From Anaerolineae bacterium (lineage in GTDB: Bacteria > Chloroflexota > Anaerolineae > Aggregatilineales > Phototrophicaceae), in contig JAGWBD010000014.1 of the NCBI GenBank assembly GCA_021296065.1, positions 1-64,000 of the forward strand: a stretch of 64,000 bases of DNA. The letters run 5' to 3'. Position 1 is the stretch's first letter. Each line of letters opens with the position of its first letter. Below the pieces are notes generated by a model. It was not told where the DNA came from. It searched no databases and worked only from the letters and a program-made list of their open reading frames with translations. The position numbers and the translations under genes were made by a program. Shown here piece by piece: positions 56,351-64,000 of the stretch.

Positions 56351-57739
56351 ATGAGCGCCTTCGCGAGCGAGGCGGAGGCTGTCACCTGGGTCTTCCGCTC
56401 CCTGCGCAAACTGCGCGGTCAGCCGCGCCTGCCGGACGACAGGGGACGTGACCCGGCGCCCACGCGGGAACTGCTGCGCACCCTGGGCCTGCCTGCCGTC
56501 GCCCGCGAGTACCTTGTCGTCACCGGCAGCAAGGGCAAGGGCTCGACGACGGCCATGACGGCGCGTCTGTTGCAGGCGCCCGGTCGCCGCGTCGGCATGC
56601 TGACCAGCCCGCACCTCGTCTCCTGGCGCGAGCGGGTTCGGGTGGACGGCCAGGCCATCCCGTCGGAAGATTTCCTGCGTATCCTCGCCTGGCTGAAACC
56701 GGCGACGGAGCGCATTGGGGCGCGCCTGGGGCCACGTCAGTACTTCAGCCCCACCGGGCTGTTTCTGGCGCTGGCCCTGCGCTGGTTCGACGAGCAGGGC
56801 GTGGCGGCGGCGGTGCTGGAGGTGGGGCGCGGCGGGCGTTTTGATGACGTGGCGCTGGCGCCCAACGCCCTGTCGCTGGTGACGCCCGTGGTGCGCGAGC
56901 ATGATTTCTGGCTGGGGCCGGGGCTGGCGCGCATCGCCTGGCACAAGGCCGGCATCATCAAAGCGGGCAGTCAGGTGATCAGCCTGCCGCAGTCCGCCCC
57001 GGTCCTGACCGAACTGGAGCGGGAAGCGCGGCGGCAGGACGCGAGCATGGATGTCCTGACGCCCGCCCAACTGGCGCAGCCGCTTTCCCGCAGGGCGCAG
57101 GGGCAGCGCCTGCGCCTGGCGCCTTTCGGCGATTTCGACCTGCCCCTGCGCGGGCGTCACCAGGCCGCCAACGCGACCCTGGCGCTGCGCGCCGCGCGAC
57201 AGGTCAGCGCGCGCCTGGGCGTCAAAGAGAACCCCGCCGCCATGGCCGCGCGCCTGGCGACCCTGCGCTGGCCCGGGCGCCTGGAAAAGCTGCAGGACTC
57301 GCCCGCGCTTTACGTAGATGGCGCAGTCTACCGCCAGTCGGCGCTGTACGCGCTTGAAGCGCCGGGGGAAGCGCTCGCGCGGCCGCTGCAGGTCATACTG
57401 GCGGTGCCGGACGACAAGGACTACGCAGGCGTGATCGAGGCGCTGGCGCCCGCCAGCGACGGCCTCATCTTCTGCGAGACAGGGCGCAACCCCATCCTGC
57501 GTTTTCCACCGGCTGATGAATTGCTGGCTTTGGCGCGGGCGCAGGGCGCGAAGGCCGTCCACGTGCCGCCACTGGAGGAGGCGCTGGCCCGGGCGGAGGA
57601 GGGAGCCGGGCGAGACGGGACCATCCTGCTCTGCGGCACCCACTCCATCCTGGCGGACGTCATGCTGCTGCGCGGGCGATCCTTCGAAAGGCTGTGGGAC
57701 CAGGGCTCAGGGGCGCTGGCTCAAGGTCACGGGCATTGA
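56351..57739 (+). CDS. folC: Folylpolyglutamate synthase/Mur ligase family protein
   Basis: VVTGSKGKGSTTAMTARLLQAPGRRVGMLTSPHLVSWRERVRVDG; VLEVGRGGRFDD; LCGTHSILADVM. Confidence 0.8.
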   Translation: MSAFASEAEAVTWVFRSLRKLRGQPRLPDDRGRDPAPTRELLRTLGLPAVAREYLVVTGSKGKGSTTAMTARLLQAPGRRVGMLTSPHLVSWRERVRVDGQAIPSEDFLRILAWLKPATERIGARLGPRQYFSPTGLFLALALRWFDEQGVAAAVLEVGRGGRFDDVALAPNALSLVTPVVREHDFWLGPGLARIAWHKAGIIKAGSQVISLPQSAPVLTELEREARRQDASMDVLTPAQLAQPLSRRAQGQRLRLAPFGDFDLPLRGRHQAANATLALRAARQVSARLGVKENPAAMAARLATLRWPGRLEKLQDSPALYVDGAVYRQSALYALEAPGEALARPLQVILAVPDDKDYAGVIEALAPASDGLIFCETGRNPILRFPPADELLALARAQGAKAVHVPPLEEALARAEEGAGRDGTILLCGTHSILADVMLLRGRSFERLWDQGSGALAQGHGH

Positions 57740-58948
57740 CACGGGCGCGCCATCGCGCCAGATGGAGAGCGTGACCTCGTCGCCAGGTCGCGTGTTAATG
57801 GCCATCCACGAGACCAGCGTGCTCATGTCATGGACCGGGACGCCGTTGATGGCGGTGATGATGTCGGCCGAGGTTGGCACCCGTTCGCCGCGCACCGTTA
57901 CCGTGCGGCCCATGTTTCGCAGCCCGGCGCGCTCGGCCGGACCGCCGGGTGACACGGTGGCGACCATCACACCGCGCAGGTTGTTGGGCAGATTGAGGGT
58001 CTCCATCTGGTTGAGCGTGATGGGGCGTCCTTCGTCGCTGAGGGCCGTGATGCCCAAAAAGCTGTAGCGGACTTCGCCGTCACGGATCAGGGCTTCCGTG
58101 ACGCGGCGCACGAGGTTGGCGGGGATGGCGAAACCGACGCCGGAATTGGCGGGGTTGAAGCGCGACTCGGTCACGATCTGCGCGTTCACGCCGATGACCT
58201 CGCCCTGCAGGTTAAAGAGCGGGCCGCCGCTGTTGCCCTGGTTGATGGCCGCGTCGGTCTGGATAACCGAACCGATGGAGAAGTTGCTCAGGCCCTGGAT
58301 GGTGCGGTCCAGCGCGCTGATGATGCCCTGGGTCAGGGTCCAGCGCTGACCGAAGGGGCTGCCGATGGCCAGCGCCGTCTGGCCGATGACGAGGCGATCG
58401 GAATCGGCCAGGGTCAGGGGGCGCAGCTGTTGCGGCGGCAGCGAAACCTGCAGCACGGCCAGGTCGGAACCGGGGTCTTCGCCGGCGATTTGGGCGCGCA
58501 GGATGGTGCCATCCAGGAAATTGACCTCGATGCCATCGCGCATCGCGTTCTGGATGACGTGGTAATTGGTGACGATGTGGCCCTGGTCGCTGATGACAAA
58601 GCCGGAGCCGGAAGCGGTGCCGACACGACCGCGCTGCAGCACGGCCACGTTGATGGAGACGACCGAGGGACTGACCTCGTTGTAGAGACGTGCGATCTGG
58701 CTCTCGTCGGCGCTGATCTCCAGCGCGTCGAAGTCGGGTGTGGGCAGCGGCGCAAGCTCCTGCAGAACGGGCGCCGCCTGACCCGGCAGCAACACGCTGC
58801 CCAGCGAAAAACCGAAGCCGACCAGCAGCAGGGGCAGCAGCGCCAGCAGCAGACGCCGCAGGGGTGAAGGGTTCACGGGATGCAAGGTCTCTGTGTCATG
58901 TTCGTTGCCGTCAGTATAACCCCCGGCAGTGTCGCTCCCGATTAGCAT
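57707..58948 (-). CDS. Trypsin-like serine protease with PDZ domain (HtrA/DegQ-like)
   Basis: SGFVISDQGHIVTNYHVI, QTDAAINQGNSGGPLFNLQGEVIGVN, C-terminal PDZ region GVMVATVSPGGPAERAGL. Confidence 0.92.
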   Translation of the reverse strand: MLIGSDTAGGYTDGNEHDTETLHPVNPSPLRRLLLALLPLLLVGFGFSLGSVLLPGQAAPVLQELAPLPTPDFDALEISADESQIARLYNEVSPSVVSINVAVLQRGRVGTASGSGFVISDQGHIVTNYHVIQNAMRDGIEVNFLDGTILRAQIAGEDPGSDLAVLQVSLPPQQLRPLTLADSDRLVIGQTALAIGSPFGQRWTLTQGIISALDRTIQGLSNFSIGSVIQTDAAINQGNSGGPLFNLQGEVIGVNAQIVTESRFNPANSGVGFAIPANLVRRVTEALIRDGEVRYSFLGITALSDEGRPITLNQMETLNLPNNLRGVMVATVSPGGPAERAGLRNMGRTVTVRGERVPTSADIITAINGVPVHDMSTLVSWMAINTRPGDEVTLSIWRDGAPVSMPVTLSQRP

Positions 58949-59042
58949 TTGCTAACTCTGACGGGAGTTGCCCCGATCAGGCGCTGCCGGGCGCGGGGTA
59001 TACTGCGCGCGTGTTGACATCCAACTGTGAGGGAGACTGACG

Positions 59043-59333
59043 ATGGCCGCCTATTTGCTCGCCCAGGTCGAGGTACACGACATGGAGCAGTATCGCAAGT
59101 ACACGGCGCGGACGCCGGCCCTCATCGAGAAATACGGCGGTCGTTTTCTGGTGCGCGGCGGCGAGGTGGTCACGCTGGAGGGCGAGAGCCCGGTCAGCCG
59201 CCTCGTGCTGATCGAATTCCCTTCATTGCAGAGGGTGCAGGACTTCTACAACTCGGACGAGTATCAGGAAGTGTTGCAGTTGCGTCTGCCGGCCTCCACG
59301 GCCAGCTTCCTCGCGCTGGACGGGGTGGATTGA
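59043..59333 (+). CDS. DUF1330 domain-containing protein
   Basis: AAYLLAQVEVHDMEQYRKYTARTPALIEKYGGRFLVRGGEVVTLEGE..RLVLIEFPSLQRVQDFYNSDEYQ. Confidence 0.85.
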   Translation: MAAYLLAQVEVHDMEQYRKYTARTPALIEKYGGRFLVRGGEVVTLEGESPVSRLVLIEFPSLQRVQDFYNSDEYQEVLQLRLPASTASFLALDGVD

Positions 59334-59337
59334 AGGG

Positions 59338-59949
59338 TCATGGGCAGGGGCTGCGGCGGCCGAGCTCGCAGAAGAAGTACTGCGTCGTGTCGCTCATGGC
59401 GAAGCGCGCCAGTTCCCGCGCGCTGTAGAGAAAGTCGTTGCGCGAACTGGCCTGGTGGCAGTTGAAGCAGGCCGTCAGGTTCTCGTCGATGGTCGCGCCG
59501 TCCTGGCGGTCGAAGGAGCCGAAGTTCCAGTTGCCGGCGCGGGCGGCGCTGGAGAAGTCCGCCTCATCCCAGTCCATGCGCTTGTGGGCGACGTGCAGCG
59601 TGTCCTGCATCTCGCCCTTGCGCAGGTGGCCGGCCGAATCCAGCAGCGGCTCGCCCTGCGCGTCGAGGGCGGCCTGCCACAGTTCGATGACCAGCACGCT
59701 GTCGTGCGGCAGACGGCCCGTGTTGCGCAGGCCCTGCAGCGCGCGCGGGCTGATGTAGAGATCGCGGATGGTGCCGTCGCCGCGGTCCACCGTGGCGTAG
59801 TGCGCGAAGCTGGTGGCGTAGTCCGCCGGATAGCCCACGCCGGCATCGCTGTAGGGTTGCTCGCTGGCGCTGCAGGCGGCCAGCAGCAGCAGGGCGACGA
59901 CGGCCCAGCTTTTCCATTTACCCAGGTTTCCGGACGTTTTCGGATTCAC
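59338..59949 (-). CDS. Cytochrome P460-like lipoprotein
   Basis: Lipobox-like LLLAACS; FAHYATVDRGDGTIRDLYIS; heme-binding CFNCHQ. Confidence 0.65.
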   Translation of the reverse strand: MNPKTSGNLGKWKSWAVVALLLLAACSASEQPYSDAGVGYPADYATSFAHYATVDRGDGTIRDLYISPRALQGLRNTGRLPHDSVLVIELWQAALDAQGEPLLDSAGHLRKGEMQDTLHVAHKRMDWDEADFSSAARAGNWNFGSFDRQDGATIDENLTACFNCHQASSRNDFLYSARELARFAMSDTTQYFFCELGRRSPCP

Positions 59950-59951
59950 CA

Positions 59952-60012
59952 GGCCCTCACCCCCAGCCCCTTTTCCCGCTCAGTCGCGGGAGCCCTTCCC
60001 TCAGGGAGAGGG
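59952..60012. repeat. Dispersed intergenic repeat, copy 2
   Basis: GGCCCTCACCCCCAGCCCCTTTTCCCGCTCAGTCGCGGGAGCCCTTCCCTCAGGGAGAGGG. Confidence 0.7.
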
Positions 60013-60122
60013 AATCCGTCAGGTTTAGCTACTGTTTGCTGCTCTCTTGTACCATGCGCATCTTGCGAATCTGTGACGCGCGGCCGATTCATTGTACAAC
60101 GCGCCGCCGCCGCCGCGGACGC

Positions 60123-60150
60123 TTGACATATTGATGCCCATCAATATAAT
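60123..60150 (+). promoter_or_regulatory. arsR promoter with overlapping operator
   Basis: TTGACA (60123) - 16 nt - TATAAT (60145). Perfect inverted repeat ATATTGATG-CC-CATCAATAT at 60128-60147. Confidence 0.75.
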
Positions 60151-60156
60151 GAGGTC

Positions 60157-60483
60157 ATGAATGATGAGTCGCTGCAATTTGCGAAGGCCCTCGCCGACGG
60201 CACGCGCCAGGAGATTCTGCGCCAGCTTTGCTGCCGCTGGCTGACGGTCAACGCGCTGGTGCTGGCGCTGGAGGGCCAGGTGCGGCAGCCGACTGTCAGC
60301 CATCACTTGGGTCTGCTGGAGGGTGCCGGCCTGGTGCGGGTCCGGCAGCGCGGACGGCATCGGCACTACACGCTCAACCAGGCGCGGCTGACCACCTGTT
60401 GCGGCGAACTGCTGCGCGTCTACGCGCCGGATTACGATTTGGCGCCGGTCCGGGCCAACGATGAGGAAAGGGAACTGACATGA
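60157..60483 (+). CDS. arsR: ArsR/SmtB-family transcriptional regulator
   Basis: [66 protein letters not shown]. Confidence 0.88.
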   Translation: MNDESLQFAKALADGTRQEILRQLCCRWLTVNALVLALEGQVRQPTVSHHLGLLEGAGLVRVRQRGRHRHYTLNQARLTTCCGELLRVYAPDYDLAPVRANDEERELT

Positions 60484-61205
60484 ACGAGAACATCCATGGG
60501 CTCGTGCGCGAACGCTACGGCGCGCTGGCGCAGTCGGGCGACAGTTGCTGTTCGCCGGGGCTCTATGACGAGTTCACGCTGACGGATCTGCCGGTCGAGG
60601 TGAGGGAGTTGTCGCTGGGCTGCGGCAATCCACTGGAGAATGCCGACCTGCAGCCGGGCGAGACCGTGCTGGACCTGGGCAGCGGCGCCGGTATCGACTG
60701 TTTTCTGGCGGCGCGCGCCGTGGGGCCGACGGGGCGCGTCATCGGCGTCGACATGACGCCCGCCATGCTGGAGCGCGCGGAAACGGCGCGCGAGCGCATG
60801 GGCCTGACTCATGTCGAGTTTCGCGAGGGATTTATCGAGGCCTTGCCGCTGGAGTCCGAATCGGTCGACGTCATCCTTTCCAACTGCGTCATCAACCTGA
60901 CGCCGGACAAGGCCCCCGTGTTTCGCGAGGCCTTTCGTGTGCTGAAGCCCGGCGGCCGCCTGGCGCTGAGCGATATTGTCCGTGTTGGCGAGTTCTCGCC
61001 GGCACTGATGGCGGACCGCGGGAAGTGGTCGGAGTGCGTGACCGGCGCCATTCCGCTGGCGGACTACACCAGCCTGATGCGTGAAGCCGGCTTCGTGGAG
61101 ATTGAGGTGCCCGACATGCGCAATGCCGACGGGATCATCCCGATTCAGCCGGGCATGCCGCCGCTCTTCACCGCGCGCATCACGGCGCGCAAACCGCAGG
61201 CGTAG
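60480..61205 (+). CDS. arsM: Arsenite methyltransferase-like SAM methyltransferase
   Basis: [77 protein letters not shown]; 4-nt overlap with arsR. Confidence 0.82.
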   Translation: MNENIHGLVRERYGALAQSGDSCCSPGLYDEFTLTDLPVEVRELSLGCGNPLENADLQPGETVLDLGSGAGIDCFLAARAVGPTGRVIGVDMTPAMLERAETARERMGLTHVEFREGFIEALPLESESVDVILSNCVINLTPDKAPVFREAFRVLKPGGRLALSDIVRVGEFSPALMADRGKWSECVTGAIPLADYTSLMREAGFVEIEVPDMRNADGIIPIQPGMPPLFTARITARKPQA

Positions 61206-61227
61206 CTACGTGGCAAATGCGTTTCTG

Positions 61228-61260
61228 ACCGCGCCCGGCAGAGGCCCTGCCGGGCGCGGT
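61228..61260. terminator. Bidirectional hairpin between arsM and the Cache-like gene
   Basis: 14-bp perfect stem ACCGCGCCCGGCAG-AGGCC-CTGCCGGGCGCGGT; weak U tract. Confidence 0.55.
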
Positions 61261-61265
61261 CGTGA

Positions 61266-62672
61266 TTAACCGTCCTGCTGCATTTCCGATTCGTAGAGGC
61301 CGGCGCCGATGGAAATGTGCTCGCCGGCAAGCGTGTCGCCAACGACGAAGGAGTGCTTGATCTCCACCTCGTCACTGGCCTGGTTAAGCCACAGGTAGCG
61401 CACCCAGCCCTCGCCGGCCTCGCTGCGCGCCGCATCGAGGATATCCTGGTTTGGCAGGTTGCCCTCGGCGTCTATGAAGTCGCAACGCGGTTCATCGCTC
61501 TGCTGGCGTTCGTAGTCGAGCGGGTAGACCAGCTGGCGGCAGAGTTCATCCAGCACGAAGATGTAGGCCGGGCCGCCGATCCACTGCGGGTGATGGAGGA
61601 AGAGGTCCCAGGCCAGTTCACCGCGCTCGTCGACCAGGTCCCTGGCGCAGCGCACGTATTGCTCCAGTTCATCGCGCGTGTCGATGTCGCGCGCCAGCGG
61701 CAGGGCGCGACACGCCGCCGACGGGATGTAAAGGCCCGTGCCGAGAGCGTAGGCGCGGCCGTCCAGCAGCACGCGGCGAACATAAGAGGCCTTGTGGCTT
61801 GTCTCGTCGGTGGCGGGGTTGCGGAAGGTGTAATAGACGTAGCCGTCATCGTGGCTGGCCAGGACACGCTGGATTTCCAGGCCGATGCGGACGCCATCAA
61901 CGTCGATCAGATCGGCAGCGCTGGTGCCGACGAGATGAGGCTGGCCGGGGTTGCTGATCTGCATCAGGGTTTGGAGGTCACCGACGAAGAGGTAGGTGGG
62001 GCCGGAGATCCAGCGCGGGTCGCTGGCGAAGTCGTGCAGCGCCTGCAGGCCGTGTTGCTGCAAGTGGTGGGCGGCGCAGGCCACGAAGCGTTCGACGTCG
62101 CGCTCGTTGTAGACCAGTGAGGCGCGCACCACCTCCGGCGCGCAGGTGCCGTGCGTGTCCTGCGGAGAGATCGAAGCGCCGAGATAGGCCGGTTCGCCCT
62201 GATAGTCAATCAGCTGGACGTAAGTCTCCATCGGGTCTTCCCGACCGGTGTCCGGATTGATGAAACGCAGGTAGACGTAACCGCCGCCGAAGTCGCGGGT
62301 GACGCGCACCTGCTCGCGGGAGGGGTAGACGCCGTCCGGGTCCTGCCAGTCCCACAGGTTGTCGCCGGGGCTGATATCCGAACCCGGGCTGAGCAGGGCG
62401 CTGCCGTCCGCCTTGGTGGCGAAGATGTAGACGGGGTGCTCCCACCAGGCGCCGGTCTCGAAGTCCTGCGCAGCCTGCTCCCAGCCGACCGTCTCGATGT
62501 GTTCGGCGGCGCAACTGACGAATTGTTTCAGTTGCTCGCGCGTGTGCAGGTCCGCGAGGCGACCTCCATGGCTGTCGCAGGGCGTCTGCGCCGCGACGGG
62601 CGTTGCCAGCAGCGTCAGCAACAGTGCCAGCGCCGCAATGAACAGGAACTGTCTGGAATTTCCGTAAGCCAT
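61266..62672 (-). CDS. Secreted protein with three tandem Cache_2-like domains
   Basis: Signal peptide FLFIAALALLLTLLATPVAAQ. Three repeats of [LxxFVxCAAxHxxxxGxxAxxDF..W..GPxYIFxxD..L..P..D..G..] ending in GxGYVYxxFxNPxTxxxxxKxSYV. Confidence 0.65.
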   Translation of the reverse strand: MAYGNSRQFLFIAALALLLTLLATPVAAQTPCDSHGGRLADLHTREQLKQFVSCAAEHIETVGWEQAAQDFETGAWWEHPVYIFATKADGSALLSPGSDISPGDNLWDWQDPDGVYPSREQVRVTRDFGGGYVYLRFINPDTGREDPMETYVQLIDYQGEPAYLGASISPQDTHGTCAPEVVRASLVYNERDVERFVACAAHHLQQHGLQALHDFASDPRWISGPTYLFVGDLQTLMQISNPGQPHLVGTSAADLIDVDGVRIGLEIQRVLASHDDGYVYYTFRNPATDETSHKASYVRRVLLDGRAYALGTGLYIPSAACRALPLARDIDTRDELEQYVRCARDLVDERGELAWDLFLHHPQWIGGPAYIFVLDELCRQLVYPLDYERQQSDEPRCDFIDAEGNLPNQDILDAARSEAGEGWVRYLWLNQASDEVEIKHSFVVGDTLAGEHISIGAGLYESEMQQDG

Positions 62673-62750
62673 GGGGCCCTCCCTGCCAGTCCGTAGACCG
62701 GCACTCAGCGCTGTCACGGCTGATGCAGCGGTGACAGCTGCGAAACGAAT

Positions 62751-64000
62751 CTACGATTGCATTTGCGATTCATAGAGACCGGCGGCGACGGATATCAACT
62801 CGCCGTTGAGCATCACGCCGACCACGTAGCTCTCCTTGCCCTCGACCTCGCCGCTGAGCGGGTTCTGCAGCACGTAGCGGAGCCAGCCCTCGCCATCTTC
62901 ACTGGTCACCCTGGCGCGAATCTCCTGGTCCACGGGCGTACCCTCCGCATCCTCGAAGTCGCACGCGCCAGTCTGCGCGCCGACCGGATTGGGCGTGGCA
63001 AGGTAACGGCAGTTCTGGTCCAGCACGAAGAGGTAGGTGGCGCCGCCGATCCACTGCGGGTGGTTGAGGAAGCGGTCGAAGGCCGGTGCGCCGCGTTCCT
63101 CGACCAGTTGTGCGGCGCAGCGCACGAATTGCTGCAACTGGTCGCGGGTGTCCAGGTCGCGCGCCAGCGGCAGATCGCGGCATTCGTCGGCGGGGACATA
63201 TAAGCCGGAACCAATATGGTAGAAACGGCCTTCAAGCAGGAAGCGGCGGAAATAGGCAATCTTGCGCCCTTCCTCTTCTGTGGCGGGGTTGCGGAAGGTG
63301 TAGTAGACGTAGCCATCGTCGTGGCTGCCGAGGATCCGCTGCGTTTCGGGCGCGCCCTGGACCCGGCCTGCCGCATAGGCAGCGGCATTGCGGATGGTGC
63401 CGACCAGATGAGGCTGGCCGGGGTTGGCCAGCATGCGCAGGGACTGCAGGTCGAACAGGAAAAGGTAGGTGCGGCCGGCGTTCCAGCGCGGGTCCGTGTT
63501 GAAGTCGTGAATAGCCTGCAGGCCATGCTGCCGCAGATGGTGTTCGGCGCAGGTGACAAAACGCTCGACGTCACGTTCCGTATAAACGAGGGAGGCGCGC
63601 GCCAGGTCCGGTAAGCAGGTGGCGTGCGTATCCGTCGGGTAGTAACCGGCGCCAATGTAGGCCGCTTCACCCTCATGTTCGACAGGCGTGATCCAGGTCA
63701 CTTTGGGCTCTGTCTCACCAGTGACGGGGTTGTTGAAACGGTAGTAGACGTAACCGGCGCCAAAATCCCGCGATACGCGCAGATGCTGGTGGGAGACGTG
63801 GGCGCCGTCTGCATCGACCCTGTCCAGCGCATCTGTGCCGGGCTCGACGTCGGCGCCGGCCACGAGGATGATCTTGCCTGCTGCGGTACCGGCGAAGATA
63901 TAGACGGGTCCGTCGCGCCAGTCGCTGGTCTCAAAGTCCTGCGCAGCCTGCTCCCAGCCGACCGTCGCGACGTGTGCAGCGGTGCATTGCACGAATCGCT
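62751..64000 (-). CDS. Paralogous Cache_2-repeat protein, 5' end outside the window
   Basis: Same repeat architecture as 61266..62672; in-frame coding continues to the window edge. Confidence 0.65.
   Translation of the reverse strand, partial: RFVQCTAAHVATVGWEQAAQDFETSDWRDGPVYIFAGTAAGKIILVAGADVEPGTDALDRVDADGAHVSHQHLRVSRDFGAGYVYYRFNNPVTGETEPKVTWITPVEHEGEAAYIGAGYYPTDTHATCLPDLARASLVYTERDVERFVTCAEHHLRQHGLQAIHDFNTDPRWNAGRTYLFLFDLQSLRMLANPGQPHLVGTIRNAAAYAAGRVQGAPETQRILGSHDDGYVYYTFRNPATEEEGRKIAYFRRFLLEGRFYHIGSGLYVPADECRDLPLARDLDTRDQLQQFVRCAAQLVEERGAPAFDRFLNHPQWIGGATYLFVLDQNCRYLATPNPVGAQTGACDFEDAEGTPVDQEIRARVTSEDGEGWLRYVLQNPLSGEVEGKESYVVGVMLNGELISVAAGLYESQMQS

Noticed and set aside
1-64000. tRNA, rRNA or riboswitch genes
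   Set aside because: No tRNA T-arm (GGTTCGAATCC-type) or rRNA signature was noticed by eye. A tRNAscan-SE/Infernal run would be needed to exclude them.

Overview
This 64 kb high-GC bacterial window is probably Chloroflexota. That is inferred only from gene content and from PT/TP-rich linkers such as PTLTFTPGPTFTPTITATV, not from any search. Both flanks are mostly housekeeping genes: PcrA/UvrD helicase, CoaBC, pterin dehydratase, PepF-like peptidase, MFS and EcsAB-like ABC transporters, FtsK, FolC, HtrA and an ArsR/ArsM pair. The centre, about 20.7-46.5 kb, is an accessory carbohydrate locus. It holds four tandem paralogous Tat-type sugar-binding proteins, two permease pairs with no ATPase gene, a clan GH-J glycosidase, a divergent GroEL-like chaperonin coupled to a BNR beta-propeller, four tandem GH32-like genes, a sulfatase, a PhyH dioxygenase and an ADP-ribosylglycohydrolase. 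Main observations: (i) three of the four GH32 copies carry different frameshifting deletions (34, 23 and 19 nt) at the same internal site, and two carry further frameshifting deletions (25 and 10 nt) at a shared C-terminal site; (ii) all four SBP leaders contain GGGAGGTGCGYC 63-71 nt before the start codon, and all four SBPs end in near-identical stem-loops; (iii) the SBP3 upstream region keeps a relic of the vanZ 5' end, which reveals the duplication unit; (iv) the chaperonin has lost both residues aligned to GroEL D52 and D398; (v) a BglII-type restriction-modification pair has an in-frame TAA inside the methyltransferase; (vi) there are two adjacent secreted proteins built from repeated Cache-like domains. 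No tRNA, rRNA, CRISPR array or transposase was recognised.
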